From Amycolatopsis sp. NBC_01480 (GTDB taxonomy: Bacteria; Actinomycetota; Actinomycetes; Mycobacteriales; Pseudonocardiaceae), in assembly GCF_036227205.1 (NCBI RefSeq), contig NZ_CP109442.1:6758001-6822000 (forward strand): a stretch of DNA of 64,000 nucleotides. The letters are read 5' to 3'. Each line of letters opens with the position of its first letter. Position 1 is the first letter of the stretch. The notes beneath the pieces were generated by a model. That model had not been told where the DNA came from, searched no databases, and saw nothing but the letters and a program-made list of their open reading frames with translations. The position numbers and the translations under genes are program-made. Of the stretch, positions 17,048 to 25,767 are shown one piece after another.

Positions 17048-18616
17048 CTGATTACGTTGGCGCTGATCGGGTTGGTGGGCGGCCTGATCACGGGCATTTC
17101 CCCTTGTGTGCTCCCGGTCCTGCCGGTCCTGTTCATGACCGGCGGCGCGGGCATCGAGCCGAGCCGGCGGCGGCCGTTCCTCATCGTCGCCGGGCTGGCG
17201 CTGAGCTTCACATTCGTCACGCTGCTCGGCACGCTGGTGCTCGCCGCGCTGCACCTGCCGGGGGATGTGCTGCGGTGGGCCGGGCTCGCGGTGCTGGTCG
17301 TGCTCGGGGTCGCGATGATGTTCCCGCGCGTGCAGGACCTGCTGGAACGGCCGTTCGTGCGGCTGGGCCGGAAATCCGTGCCGGGGCAGCGGGGCGCGTT
17401 TGTGCTCGGGCTCGCGCTCGGCACGGTGTACGTGCCGTGCGCCGGTCCCGTGCTCGCCGCGATCACGGTGGCCGGGGCGACGCGCACCATCGGCGTCTCC
17501 ACCGTCGCGCTGACCGTCGCTTTCGCTGTCGGCACCGCGATTCCGCTGCTGTTCTTCGCACTCGCCGGGCATCGGGTGGCCGAGCGGGTCAAGGCGTTCC
17601 GGGACCGGCAGCGGCGGGTCCGGTTCATCTCCGGCCTGGTGGTGATCGCCCTGGCAGTGGCGCTCACCTTCAACATCACTGACGTGCTGCAGCGCGCCGT
17701 CCCCGATTACACCGCCAGCCTCAACCAGGCGCTCGGCGCCGACCGGCTCGGCGGCGGCAGCCTCCAGCAGTGCCAGCCGTCCGCCGAGCTCCAGGACTGC
17801 GGCGCCACCCCGCAGACCGCCGGGATCAGCCAGTGGCTCAACACCCCCGGCGGCAAACCCCCTGCGCTGCAAGGGAAAGTCGTGCTCTACGACTTCTGGG
17901 CCTACTCCTGCATCAACTGCCAGCGCGCCATCCCGCACGTCGAGGCGTGGTACCAGCGCTACCGCGACGCGGGCCTCGAGATCGTCGGCGTGCACACGCC
18001 GGAGTACGCGTTCGAGCACGTCGCGGCCAACGTCGCCGACAGCGTCGCGCGCCAGCACATCTCCTACCCGGTGGCGATCGACAACGACTACGCCACCTGG
18101 AACGCGTTCGGCAACCAGTCCTGGCCGGCCGAGTACCTCTCCGATGCCAACGGGCAGGTCCGGCACGTATCCGTCGGCGAGGGCGATTACGACGGCACCG
18201 AATCCCTCATCCGCGACCTGCTCACCGCGGCCCGGCCGGCGCAGACCCTCCCGCCGCGCACGGACCTGCCGGACACCACGCCGTCGAATCCCTTGCAGAC
18301 GCCCGAAATCTACCTGGGCTCCAGCCGTGGCGGCAGCCAAGACGTGACGCAGCACGGGGAGTGGACCGCCACCGACGAGTACCTGGCCGCAGGGAAGGGC
18401 GCTTCGCTGACGCTGGACTACGACGCCGCCACGGTGTACCTCGACGTCGGCGGCACGGGCACTGTCACTGCCTCGGCCGGCGGGGTCACCCGCAGCATCA
18501 AGGTGTCCGGCACTCCGGACATCCACCCGGTCGTCCAGACGCCGACTCCGAACCAGGGCACCGTGACGCTGACGCTGAGCCCCGGCTTGCAGGCCTACTC
18601 GTTCACTTTCGGCTGA
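17048..18616 (+). CDS. dipZ: DipZ-like fusion: CcdA membrane domain + thioredoxin-like domain
   Basis: 522 residues if the start is the CTG at 17048, which lies 5 nt after a perfect GAGGAGG; the TTG at 17057 would be 14 nt from that site. Residues ~1-215 form a six-helix CcdA/DsbD domain with the two redox cysteines C20 (ISPCVLP) and C131 (VPCAGP). Residues ~255-400 form an extracytoplasmic TlpA/thioredoxin-like domain with CINC at 288-291 (WAYSCINCQRAIPHVE). Residues ~410-522 form a beta-rich C-terminal domain as in mycobacterial DipZ. It passes electrons from cytoplasmic thioredoxin across the membrane to exported thiols. Its last 14 bp overlap the convergent methionine aminopeptidase gene. 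Confidence 0.9.
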   Translation: MITLALIGLVGGLITGISPCVLPVLPVLFMTGGAGIEPSRRRPFLIVAGLALSFTFVTLLGTLVLAALHLPGDVLRWAGLAVLVVLGVAMMFPRVQDLLERPFVRLGRKSVPGQRGAFVLGLALGTVYVPCAGPVLAAITVAGATRTIGVSTVALTVAFAVGTAIPLLFFALAGHRVAERVKAFRDRQRRVRFISGLVVIALAVALTFNITDVLQRAVPDYTASLNQALGADRLGGGSLQQCQPSAELQDCGATPQTAGISQWLNTPGGKPPALQGKVVLYDFWAYSCINCQRAIPHVEAWYQRYRDAGLEIVGVHTPEYAFEHVAANVADSVARQHISYPVAIDNDYATWNAFGNQSWPAEYLSDANGQVRHVSVGEGDYDGTESLIRDLLTAARPAQTLPPRTDLPDTTPSNPLQTPEIYLGSSRGGSQDVTQHGEWTATDEYLAAGKGASLTLDYDAATVYLDVGGTGTVTASAGGVTRSIKVSGTPDIHPVVQTPTPNQGTVTLTLSPGLQAYSFTFG

Positions 18617-19397
18617 CCGGCGGCTCTTCCGCCTCGCGCCGGGTCAGCACCAGCGGCCCGTCCTCGGTGATGGCGACGGTGTGCTCGGAGTGGGCGGTGC
18701 GCGAGCCGTCGGCCGAGCGGATGGTCCAGCCGTCCTCGTCGTAGATGATCCGGTCGGTGGTGCGGGCGAACCACGGTTCGAGTGCGAGGGTCAGGCCCGG
18801 CCGGAGCTTCAGGCCGCGGCCCGGGCGGCCCTTGTTGGACACGTGCAGGTCCTCGTGCATGGTGCGGCCGATGCCGTGCCCGCCGAACTCGGTGTTGACC
18901 GGGTAGCCGTACGCCTCGGCCACCGCCCCGATCGCGGCGGAGATATCGCCGAGCCGGTTGCCCGCGCGGGCCGCCTCGATCGCCGCCTCCAGCGCCTCCT
19001 CGGTGGCGCGGATGATCCGCTGGTCCTCTTCGGCCGGCGTGCCGACGATGACCGTGCGCGCCGAGTCGGCCGCCCAGCCGTCGATCATCACCGCGAAGTC
19101 CGCGGTGAGCACGTCGCCGTCGCGCAGGACGTAGTCGTGGGGCAGGCCGTGCAGGACCGCGTCGTTCACCGACAGGCAGATGACGTTGCGGAACGGGCCC
19201 TCGCCGAAGGACGGCGAGTAGTCCCAGTAACAGGACTCCGCGCCACGCCGCTTGATCATGCCGCGCACGTGGTGCTCCAGGTCCATGAGGTTGACGCCCA
19301 CGTCGGCGATCCGGCCGACCTCGGTGAGCACCTCGGCGACGAACCGCCCGGTCACGTGCATGCGCTCGATCTCCGCAGGCGTCTTGATTTCGATCAC
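18603..19397 (-). CDS. map: Type I methionine aminopeptidase
   Basis: 264-residue pita-bread metallopeptidase removing N-terminal Met. Metal ligands follow the family order: Asp in ADFAVMIDGW, Asp in ADSARTV, His in EFGGHGIGRTMHE, Glu in LALEPWF, and Glu in HSEHTVAI. No N-terminal zinc-finger extension, so it is the short class (Ia-like). It is not in a ribosomal-protein operon (where the housekeeping map usually lies beside secY/adk), so it is probably a second, dispensable or regulated copy. Two tandem palindromes at 19421 and 19454 lie directly upstream, implying specific transcriptional control. Confidence 0.92.
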   Translation of the reverse strand: MIEIKTPAEIERMHVTGRFVAEVLTEVGRIADVGVNLMDLEHHVRGMIKRRGAESCYWDYSPSFGEGPFRNVICLSVNDAVLHGLPHDYVLRDGDVLTADFAVMIDGWAADSARTVIVGTPAEEDQRIIRATEEALEAAIEAARAGNRLGDISAAIGAVAEAYGYPVNTEFGGHGIGRTMHEDLHVSNKGRPGRGLKLRPGLTLALEPWFARTTDRIIYDEDGWTIRSADGSRTAHSEHTVAITEDGPLVLTRREAEEPPVSRK

Positions 19398-19420
19398 GAA
19401 AACCTCGCGTACCTCAGGGT

Positions 19421-19441
19421 GCCGGTGTAGGTATACCCGGC
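19421..19441. promoter_or_regulatory. Operator-like palindrome 1 upstream of map
   Basis: Degenerate version of the perfect palindrome at 19454: GCCGGTGTA, 2 bp, TATACCCGGC. Centres of the two sites are about 32 bp (three helical turns) apart, so a protein could bind both on one face. It lies 24 bp before the map start codon. Confidence 0.55.
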
Positions 19442-19453
19442 ACGTTAGCAGTT

Positions 19454-19473
19454 GCCGGTATAACTATACCGGC
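19454..19473. promoter_or_regulatory. Operator-like palindrome 2 between map and the histidine kinase gene
   Basis: GCCGGTATAACTATACCGGC: perfect 9-bp arms and a 2-bp centre, 24 bp before the histidine kinase ATG and 57 bp before the map ATG. Its AT-rich core may also serve as a -10 element. Candidate ligands are a GntR-type regulator or the adjacent LuxR-type response regulator; neither is shown. Confidence 0.65.
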
Positions 19474-19496
19474 CCGAGTGGGTAGGGTCGCCGTCG

Positions 19497-20687
19497 ATGA
19501 AGATATCGAGTGCGCCCCTGGCCGCCGCCGGGCGCGGGGCGGCGAGCGCGTTGTGGCAGGCGGTCGCGGGCGGCAGCAAGCCGGCGGCGGCGCCCGGCAA
19601 GGCCCACCGGGCGCTGATCGGGCTGTTCGCCGTCGTGGCCGGGGTGCTGGCGTTTTTCCCGAACGGCCGCGCCGACGTGGGAGTCCTGTTCCTGGCCGTC
19701 GCGCTCACCGCGTTCTCCGTGGCGCTCACGCTGGTGCACCCGTTGTGGTCCTGGCGGGTGCTGATCGTCGTGGTGGCGCTGGCGGACCAGTTCTACGGGC
19801 ACCACGCGCGGTTCGGCTGGCCGTGGGCCGGCGGCCTGGCCCTGGCGGCGATCCCGGTGTTCACCGCGGTCGGCCGGAACCACCGGCCGGGGGTGCTGGC
19901 CTGGGTGTGGCTGATCTCGGTCGGGGTCAGCACGCTGCACGCGAACCTGCCCGACGAGCTGTTGCCGATCGCCGTGCTGTTGGCCATCCCGCTGGTGTTC
20001 GGCTGGCTGGTCTCGCGGCTGCGCGGCACCCAGCGCGACCTGGCCGAGGAGGCCGCGCGCCGGGCGGTGCTCCAGGAGCGCACCCGGATCGCCCGTGAGC
20101 TGCACGACGTGGTCGCCCACCACATGTCGGTGCTGGCTATGCGCGCGGACTCCGCGCGCTACCGGTTCCCCGGGCTGGACGACGGGCTGCGCGAAGAGTT
20201 CCAGGCCATCCAGGACACCGCGCGCACCGGGATGACCGAAATGCGCCGGATGCTGGGCCTGCTGCGCGACGGGCAGGCCCAGCCGGAAACCGAGCCGCAG
20301 CCCGGCGCCGAGCGGATCGAGGAGCTGGTGGAACGGGTCCGCGCGGCCGGCACCGACGTCCGGTTCGAGCGCGACGGCGAGTACGGCGTCCTGCCCGACG
20401 GTGTCGCACTGTCCGCCTACCGGATCGTCCAGGAAGGACTGAGCAACGCGGTCCGGCACGCGCCCGGGGCGCCGGTCGAGGTGTTCGTGCACATCGGACC
20501 GGGGGAGCTGCGGCTGACGGTGCAGGACACCGGCGCCGTCACGAGCGCGCCGGAGGAGACCGGCGGCCGCGAGAAGCACGGTCTGCTCGGCATGCGCGAA
20601 CGGGCGGCGGCGCTCGACGGTACGTTCACCGCGGGACGGCGGGACGGCGGCGGGTTCGCGGTCACCGTGACCGTCCCGCTCGACTAG
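19497..20687 (+). CDS. Two-component sensor histidine kinase (NarL-type partner, HisKA_3)
   Basis: 396 residues. An N-terminal membrane part with about four to five helices (residues ~40-185, e.g. ALIGLFAVVAGVLAFF and LLPIAVLLAIPLVFGWLV) is followed by a HisKA_3 dimerisation/phosphoacceptor domain with ERTRIARELHDVVAHHM (phospho-His H203). A HATPase_c domain follows (YRIVQEGLSNAVRHA; GLLGMRERAAALDG). There is no large extracellular sensor, so it likely senses a membrane or intramembrane signal. The cognate response regulator gene lies 56 bp downstream on the same strand. Twin palindromes upstream may control it. Confidence 0.91.
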   Translation: MKISSAPLAAAGRGAASALWQAVAGGSKPAAAPGKAHRALIGLFAVVAGVLAFFPNGRADVGVLFLAVALTAFSVALTLVHPLWSWRVLIVVVALADQFYGHHARFGWPWAGGLALAAIPVFTAVGRNHRPGVLAWVWLISVGVSTLHANLPDELLPIAVLLAIPLVFGWLVSRLRGTQRDLAEEAARRAVLQERTRIARELHDVVAHHMSVLAMRADSARYRFPGLDDGLREEFQAIQDTARTGMTEMRRMLGLLRDGQAQPETEPQPGAERIEELVERVRAAGTDVRFERDGEYGVLPDGVALSAYRIVQEGLSNAVRHAPGAPVEVFVHIGPGELRLTVQDTGAVTSAPEETGGREKHGLLGMRERAAALDGTFTAGRRDGGGFAVTVTVPLD

Positions 20688-20743
20688 CGTCCAGTGACGG
20701 GTTTGCGACACTGACCGGACTGAACGGACCCAGGGGGAACACG

Positions 20744-21406
20744 ATGGCCGTGACGGTGGTGATCGCCGACGACCAGACCATGGTGCGGCAGAGCTTCCGG
20801 GCGGTGCTGGACGCGCAGCCGGACATCGAGGTGGTCGGCGAGGCGGGCACCGGCACCGAGGCCGTCACGGTGTGCCGGCGGCTGCGGCCGGACCTGGTGC
20901 TGATGGACATCCGGATGCCGGAGCTGGACGGGCTGGCCGCCACCCGGCAGCTCCTCGGCGGGGACCCCGAATCCGGGCCGCGGGTGCTGATGCTGACCAC
21001 CTTCGACGCCGACGAGTATGTCTACGGCGCGCTCGGCGCGGGCGCCAGCGGGTTCCTGCTCAAGGACTCCCCGCTGGACGACCTGGTCGCCGCGGTCCGG
21101 ATGGTCGCCGCGGGCAACGCGCTGTTCGCCCCCGCCGTCACCCGCCGGGTGATCGCGGGCTTCGCCGGGCGGCGGCCGCGGACCCAGGACGCGGCCCGGC
21201 TGGCGGACCTGACCGCGCGCGAGCTGGAGGTGCTGCGGCTGATTGCCCAGGGACTGTCCAATCTGGACATCGCCGGGCAGCTGGTGATCGCCGAGCAGAC
21301 GGCCAAGACCCACGTCAGCCGGGTGCTGGGCAAGCTGGGCCTGCGCGACCGCGCGCAGGCGGTGGTGCTGGCCTACGAGGCGAAGCTCGTGGTGCCGGGC
21401 GAGTGA
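20744..21406 (+). CDS. LuxR/NarL-family response regulator
   Basis: 220 residues. Receiver domain 1-125 with acidic pocket DD at 9-10 (IADDQTMVRQ), phosphoacceptor D55 in LMDIRMPELDG, the conserved Thr in MLTTFD and Lys in LLKDSP. The C-terminal LuxR helix-turn-helix (~150-212) reads LTARELEVLRLIAQGLSNL then KTHVSRVLGKLGLRDRAQAV. It is the partner of the kinase immediately upstream. Target genes are unknown; the divergent map gene and the GT87 gene downstream are the nearest candidates. Confidence 0.92.
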   Translation: MAVTVVIADDQTMVRQSFRAVLDAQPDIEVVGEAGTGTEAVTVCRRLRPDLVLMDIRMPELDGLAATRQLLGGDPESGPRVLMLTTFDADEYVYGALGAGASGFLLKDSPLDDLVAAVRMVAAGNALFAPAVTRRVIAGFAGRRPRTQDAARLADLTARELEVLRLIAQGLSNLDIAGQLVIAEQTAKTHVSRVLGKLGLRDRAQAVVLAYEAKLVVPGE

Positions 21407-21412
21407 TACCCG

Positions 21413-21440
21413 GGTAGCACGAACCTCGCGTCATGCTACC
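21413..21440. terminator. Small hairpin after the response regulator gene
   Basis: GGTAGCA / TGCTACC, 7-bp stem with a 14-nt loop, starting 7 bp after the response-regulator stop. It is a weak candidate terminator. Confidence 0.3.
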
Positions 21441-21507
21441 GCGGAGGCAGCCGAAGATGGCTCTCCGGACCGATGACCGGATGGCCGTTTCTGCCTAGTT
21501 TTTCCTT

Positions 21508-22659
21508 GTGGAACAAGGGAAAAAGGCTTCGATCGGGTTGTTCGCGGTGATCGCCGGGCTGACCGGGATCGCCGGCTACCACTGGCTGCGCGGCCTGCCG
21601 CTGGGGGTGGACAGCGCGGTGTACCGTGCCGGGGCGCTGGCGGTCCTGCACGGACAGCCGCTCTACGAGCCGTTGCTCGCGCTGGACCCGAAATCGGCGC
21701 TGGAGCTGCCGTTCACCTACCCGCCTGCCGCGGGGCTGCTGTTCCTGCCGCTGGCGGTGCTCCCGGCGCAGCTGGTCTGGCTGCTGTTCGCGGTGGGCAC
21801 GGTGCTCGCGCTGTGGTCGGTGCTGCGCCGGCTGTCCGGGACCGAGCCGGTGCTGCTGCTCGGCCTGCTGGTGGTGCTGGAACCGGTGTGGCGCACGATC
21901 GGGCTGGGCCAGGTCAACGCGTTGCTGATGGTCCTGGTGGTGTGGGACGTGCTGCCGACGCGAGACCGTCGTTACGGCGGGGTGCTGATCGGGCTGGCCG
22001 CGGCGGTGAAGCTGACCCCGCTGATCTTCATCCCGCACCTGTTCCTGACCGGCCGCCGTGCCGACGGATTCCGGGCGCTGGGGGCGTTTTCCGGCGCGAG
22101 CGCGCTCGGGGCGCTGATCCTGCCCGGCGACTCGGTGCGGTACTGGACCTCGGCCGTGGTGGACAACCGCAACGCCGATTCCGTGGGCTGGGTGCTGAAC
22201 CAGTCGTTGCACGGGGTGCTCGCGCGGTTCGGCGTGACTTCGATGGCCTGGTACGCCGCGCTGGCCGCGCTGTGCCTGCTGCTCGGCGCGGTGCTGGTGC
22301 GCGAGTTCCACCGGCGCGGCGATCCGCGGGCCGCGCTGCTCGTGACGGCGGGCTGCGCGCTGGTGGTGAGCCCGCTTTCCTGGACGCACCACTGGATCTG
22401 GGTGGTGGCGCTGGCCGGCTACCTCGCGGGCCGGTGGGCGGCGCTGGCCGGGGTCGCGGCGGTGTTCACCGGCGTCGCGACGGCCTCGGTCCCCGAAGGC
22501 GGATCCCGGGAACTGTCCTGGAACCCGATCCAGATGGTCCTGGGCAACGCGTACGTCTTGGCCGCGCTGGCCGCGGGCGCGGTCCTCGCCGTCCGGCTGC
22601 TGATCCGGTCGCCCGAGCGTGGCCGGACCGTCCCGGACCAGCTCGCGGCCCGGCCGTGA
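21508..22659 (+). CDS. GT87-family polyprenol-phosphate-mannose-dependent mannosyltransferase (DUF2029)
   Basis: 383-residue polytopic membrane protein with ~9-10 hydrophobic helices and a GTG start. A GT-C fold is indicated by the early extracytoplasmic Asp in LPLGVDSAVYRAG, the YPPAAGLLFLPL segment, the GT87 motif GLGQVNALLMVLVVWD and AAVKLTPLIFIPHLF. The mycobacterial relatives (PimE, DUF2029 group) transfer mannose from polyprenyl-phosphate-mannose to PIMs, lipomannan or arabinogalactan on the outer membrane face. The acceptor here is unknown. It follows the two-component pair by ~100 bp and a weak hairpin. Confidence 0.86.
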   Translation: MEQGKKASIGLFAVIAGLTGIAGYHWLRGLPLGVDSAVYRAGALAVLHGQPLYEPLLALDPKSALELPFTYPPAAGLLFLPLAVLPAQLVWLLFAVGTVLALWSVLRRLSGTEPVLLLGLLVVLEPVWRTIGLGQVNALLMVLVVWDVLPTRDRRYGGVLIGLAAAVKLTPLIFIPHLFLTGRRADGFRALGAFSGASALGALILPGDSVRYWTSAVVDNRNADSVGWVLNQSLHGVLARFGVTSMAWYAALAALCLLLGAVLVREFHRRGDPRAALLVTAGCALVVSPLSWTHHWIWVVALAGYLAGRWAALAGVAAVFTGVATASVPEGGSRELSWNPIQMVLGNAYVLAALAAGAVLAVRLLIRSPERGRTVPDQLAARP

Positions 22660-22787
22660 CCGCCGCCGGAGTTCCGGGCCGCGGCTACTGCGTTCGGCTG
22701 AAAGCCCGGCGGGTCCGGGTTCGCCCGGTTGCCCCACCGGGCTACTCTCGGTGCGACTGCCGCCACGCACTCAGGAGGGTCCTGGAA

Positions 22788-23624
22788 ATGCCGTCGAACG
22801 ATGTCGCCGACCCGAACACCCCGGTCGGCGTCGACCAGAACCGGGCCAGCGTCGCGCGCGTCTACGACTACCTGCTGGGCGGCAAGGACAACTACGAGAT
22901 CGACCGCAAGACCGGCGACGAGATGGCCGCGGCCCTGCCGGACGTCATCGAGGTGGCCCGCGAGAACCGGATGTTCCTGGTCCGCGCGGTGCGGTTCCTG
23001 GCCAACCAGACCGGCATCACCCAGTTCCTCGACTGCGGCTCCGGCCTGCCGACCGCGGAGAACGTGCACCAGGTCGCGCAGCGGATCAACCCGCTGACCA
23101 GGGTGATCTACGTGGACAACGACCCGCTGGTCACCGCGCACGGCCGCGCTTTGCTGGAGGAGAACGAATTCACCCGCTACGTCGAGGGTGACGTCTTCAA
23201 CCCGCGCAGCATCCTGGACAACGAGACCACGCGCAGCCACCTGGACTGGAACCGGCCGCTGGCGCTGTCGTTCGTCGCGACCCTGCACCACCACAAGGGT
23301 GACCGGCACGCACCGGCCGAGGTCATGCGCGAGTACATCGACGCGCTGCCGTCGGGCTCGTACGTGCTCATCTCGCACCTGCTCGACCCGGAAGAGCCCG
23401 CCGACAGCGACGCTGCCCGCCAGCTCTCGGACGCCGTCGCCCGCGGCTCCCTCGGCGGCGCGACCTGGCGCACCCAGGCCGAGATCGCCGAGCTGTTCGG
23501 CGACCTGGAACTGGTCCCGCCGGGTATCGTCCCGCTGTACCAGTGGTGGCCGGACGGGCCGCAGCTCAAGCCGATCGGCGTCGCGCACCGCATCATCGCC
23601 GGTGGGATCGCCCGCAAGCCCTGA
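22788..23624 (+). CDS. SAM-dependent methyltransferase, DUF574 family
   Basis: 278 residues from ATG 22788, preceded by CAGGAGGG; the long open frame upstream is a shadow of the GT87 gene. The actinobacterial DUF574/Methyltransf_19 hallmark ASVARVYDYLLGGKDNYEID is present, then a SAM-binding region (LDCGSGLPTAENVHQVAQ), VIYVDNDPLVTAHGRALL, and the C-terminal WWPDG. These proteins occur in many copies in actinomycetes; the substrate is not known. It stands alone between GT87 and a convergent small gene. Confidence 0.9.
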   Translation: MPSNDVADPNTPVGVDQNRASVARVYDYLLGGKDNYEIDRKTGDEMAAALPDVIEVARENRMFLVRAVRFLANQTGITQFLDCGSGLPTAENVHQVAQRINPLTRVIYVDNDPLVTAHGRALLEENEFTRYVEGDVFNPRSILDNETTRSHLDWNRPLALSFVATLHHHKGDRHAPAEVMREYIDALPSGSYVLISHLLDPEEPADSDAARQLSDAVARGSLGGATWRTQAEIAELFGDLELVPPGIVPLYQWWPDGPQLKPIGVAHRIIAGGIARKP

Positions 23625-23669
23625 TCTTTTCGGGACCGGCGTGCTCCTTTGTGGACGGACGCGCCTGGT

Positions 23670-24044
23670 TCATGCGAGCCGGCAGGGGACGTCCGTGTCG
23701 TCGCCGAGGTGATACGACGCGCAGACGCGGTGGTAGCCGTCGGCGATCACCAGCGCGCCGGTACCGAGGATCGGGTGGCTGCCACCGCGGACCAGCAGGA
23801 CCGGGGACAGGGCCGTGCCGTGCGCGGCCTTGTGCAAGTCCTTGCGCACGTGCGCGTCGGTCTCGTCGAGCAGGGGCAGGCCGCTGGCCCGCAGGATGTC
23901 CTTCGCCTTGCGGTGGACGAGATCGGCGGCGCGCAGGAGCGCGACCAGCTCGGCGGCCGCGGGCTCGGGGATGAGCAGGCTCAGGTAGTCCTGCGCGGCC
24001 GGGAAGTCGTGCTCGTCGGGTTCGCTCTTCCAGTTTTCCGGCAT
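23670..24044 (-). CDS. Conserved actinobacterial hypothetical protein, 124 aa
   Basis: Start at ATG 24044 (PENWKSEPDEHDFPAAQDYL); the frame extends to 24161 but overlaps the ftsW-like gene and is low-complexity there. Pattern: a helical N-terminal half (AAAELVALLRAADLVHRKAKDILRASG) and a C-terminal segment PVLLVRGG...LVIADGYHRVCASYHL that resembles the ParB/sulfiredoxin-like DGxHR motif. This is a small widespread family in Streptomyces and relatives; the function is not established. It is convergent with the methyltransferase and 37 bp downstream of the FtsW-like gene on the same strand. Confidence 0.75.
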   Translation of the reverse strand: MPENWKSEPDEHDFPAAQDYLSLLIPEPAAAELVALLRAADLVHRKAKDILRASGLPLLDETDAHVRKDLHKAAHGTALSPVLLVRGGSHPILGTGALVIADGYHRVCASYHLGDDTDVPCRLA

Positions 24045-24081
24045 CGCTGCCCCTTCCGGCTGATGGACGGACGCGCGCCGG

Positions 24082-25452
24082 TCAGGTGCGGGCCGGACGG
24101 CGGCGAGGCCGCGACGGGGCGCGCCGCGGGAGTTCGGGGGCGGGCAGGCGCAGCAGGCCACCGAGCCGGCCCGGGCCGAGGGTGCGCAGGGCCGCCGCGG
24201 CTTCGGGCTCGTGGCGGGCGGCGTTGGCGAGGATCCCGAACAGCAGCGTGGTGACGACCAGTGAGGTGCCGCCGTACGACACCAGCGGGAGCGTGACGCC
24301 GGTGACCGGGAGCAGGCCCACGACGTAGCCGATGTTGATCGCCGCCTGGGTGGTCAGCAGCACGGTCAGGGTGCCGGTGACGATGCGGATCCACGGGTCC
24401 CGGTTGCGCAGCGCGATCCGCAGCCCGACCACCGCCACCGCGGCGAACAGCGCCAGCACCACGGCGCAGCCGACGAATCCCAGCTCCTCGCCGATCAGCG
24501 CGAAGATGAAGTCGTTCTGCACGTTCGGCAGGTAGTTCCACTTCGACTGGCCCTGCCCGAGCCCGAGGCCGAACAGGCCGCCGTCGGCGAGGGCGTACTG
24601 CGCCTGGCGGGCCTGGTAGGCGGCGCCGCTGTAGTCCTGGTCGGGGGACAGGAACGACAGCACGCGCGCCAGCCGGTACTGCGCGACCAGCGCCAGGACC
24701 AGGATCCCGGCGAGGCCACCGGCCAGCAGGATCGCGAACAGCCGTTTCGGGGCGCCGGCGAACCACAGCAGCGCGAGCACCACCACGGCCAGGGTGATGG
24801 TGCCGCTCAGGTTCGGCTGGGCCATCACCAGGGCCACGGTCAGCAGGGCCGCGGGCACGAGCGGGACCAGCAGGTGCCGCCACTGGTGCAGCACGGCGGC
24901 CTTGGTGACCAGGATGTGCGCGCCCCACAGGGTCAGCGCGACCTTGGCGATTTCCACCGGCTGCAGGGAAAACGGGCCGAGCACGAACCACCGCTGCGCG
25001 CCGTCCGCGCTGGCGCCCAGCGGCGTGAGCACCAGCACCAGGCCCGCGAGCCCGGCCACCATCGCGCTCGATGCCGCCCGCCGCAGCCGCCGCAACGGCA
25101 GGCGCAGGCCGATCCAGAAGGTCACCCCGCCGAAGCCGACGAACATCAGCTGCTTCAGGAACTGCGCGTAGACCCCGCCGCCGGTCGCCGGATCGCCGGA
25201 GGACACCGACGAGGCCGAAAGCACCATGATCACGCCGAGCAGCACGAGCATCCCGCACAGCGCCATGATCAGGTGGAACGAGGCCAGCGGCCGGGAAAGC
25301 CACGCGACCAGCGCCGCGGGGATGGCACGGGGCCCGCTTTCGGCGGCCTTCCCCTTTTCCCGGCGGGCCGGGGCAGGCCGGGCGGGAGATGTGCCGAAAA
25401 CCACGTCGCGGCCGTGTTCACGGCGAATACCGGCCGGGCGTGGAATGGGCAC
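24082..25452 (-). CDS. ftsW: FtsW/RodA-family peptidoglycan glycosyltransferase (SEDS)
   Basis: 456 residues with ~10 transmembrane helices, a ~50-residue charged N-terminal tail and an Arg/Pro-rich C-terminal tail, as usual for actinobacterial FtsW. SEDS features: AQRWFVLGPFSLQPVEIAKV, the essential-Asp region (LSPDQDYSGAAYQARQAQYA), FALIGEELGFVG, and the signature NIGYVVGLLPVTGVTLPL then VSYGGTSL. It polymerises lipid II glycan chains with a class B PBP. It is not in the dcw cluster seen for the divisome FtsW, so it may be an additional paralogue. GTG start. A divergent Pls-type NRPS gene begins 315 bp away. Confidence 0.88.
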   Translation of the reverse strand: MPIPRPAGIRREHGRDVVFGTSPARPAPARREKGKAAESGPRAIPAALVAWLSRPLASFHLIMALCGMLVLLGVIMVLSASSVSSGDPATGGGVYAQFLKQLMFVGFGGVTFWIGLRLPLRRLRRAASSAMVAGLAGLVLVLTPLGASADGAQRWFVLGPFSLQPVEIAKVALTLWGAHILVTKAAVLHQWRHLLVPLVPAALLTVALVMAQPNLSGTITLAVVVLALLWFAGAPKRLFAILLAGGLAGILVLALVAQYRLARVLSFLSPDQDYSGAAYQARQAQYALADGGLFGLGLGQGQSKWNYLPNVQNDFIFALIGEELGFVGCAVVLALFAAVAVVGLRIALRNRDPWIRIVTGTLTVLLTTQAAINIGYVVGLLPVTGVTLPLVSYGGTSLVVTTLLFGILANAARHEPEAAAALRTLGPGRLGGLLRLPAPELPRRAPSRPRRRPART

Positions 25453-25767
25453 GGGGCGACGATATACCGATGCTCCTGAGTGGACGCTGAGTGAAAACCG
25501 GGTGTGCTGCGGGGCGGGGTAAAAACGGGCAAGGTTGCGGAGTGTGTCATGCTGCCTTGGCGTTCACTCATTAGTGGATGCACTGGTGTGCGTAGCATCA
25601 CGGCAATCGAAACGGCTTTGCGGAGTCGCGGACCGGGTCTGGGCTCGATCGTCCGTTTTCCCTGTGACCAAAGGATTAGCGGCGGCGGATCCGGGTGATT
25701 CACCAGTAATCCGGTGCTATCGTCGGCGGCCGGTCCTCGGGGTGAATTGTTCAAGGGAAGGTAATCC
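25453..25767. other. Intergenic region between ftsW-like and Pls-type genes
   Basis: 315 bp without a gene; it must hold the promoters of both divergent genes. The section 25555-25610 is relatively AT-rich, and CACTCATTAGTG (about 25566-25577) is a near-palindrome. I see no consensus promoter or riboswitch. A weak AAGGTAAT precedes the GTG start at 25768. Confidence 0.5.

Noticed and set aside
21813..22787. N-terminal extension of the DUF574 methyltransferase frame upstream to 21813
   Set aside because: It is a shadow of the GT87 gene; ATG 22788 has a good ribosome-binding site and begins the conserved part.
25453..25767. Riboswitch ahead of the Pls-type gene
   Set aside because: No recognisable aptamer core and no terminator/antiterminator pair; only AT-rich promoter-like sequence.
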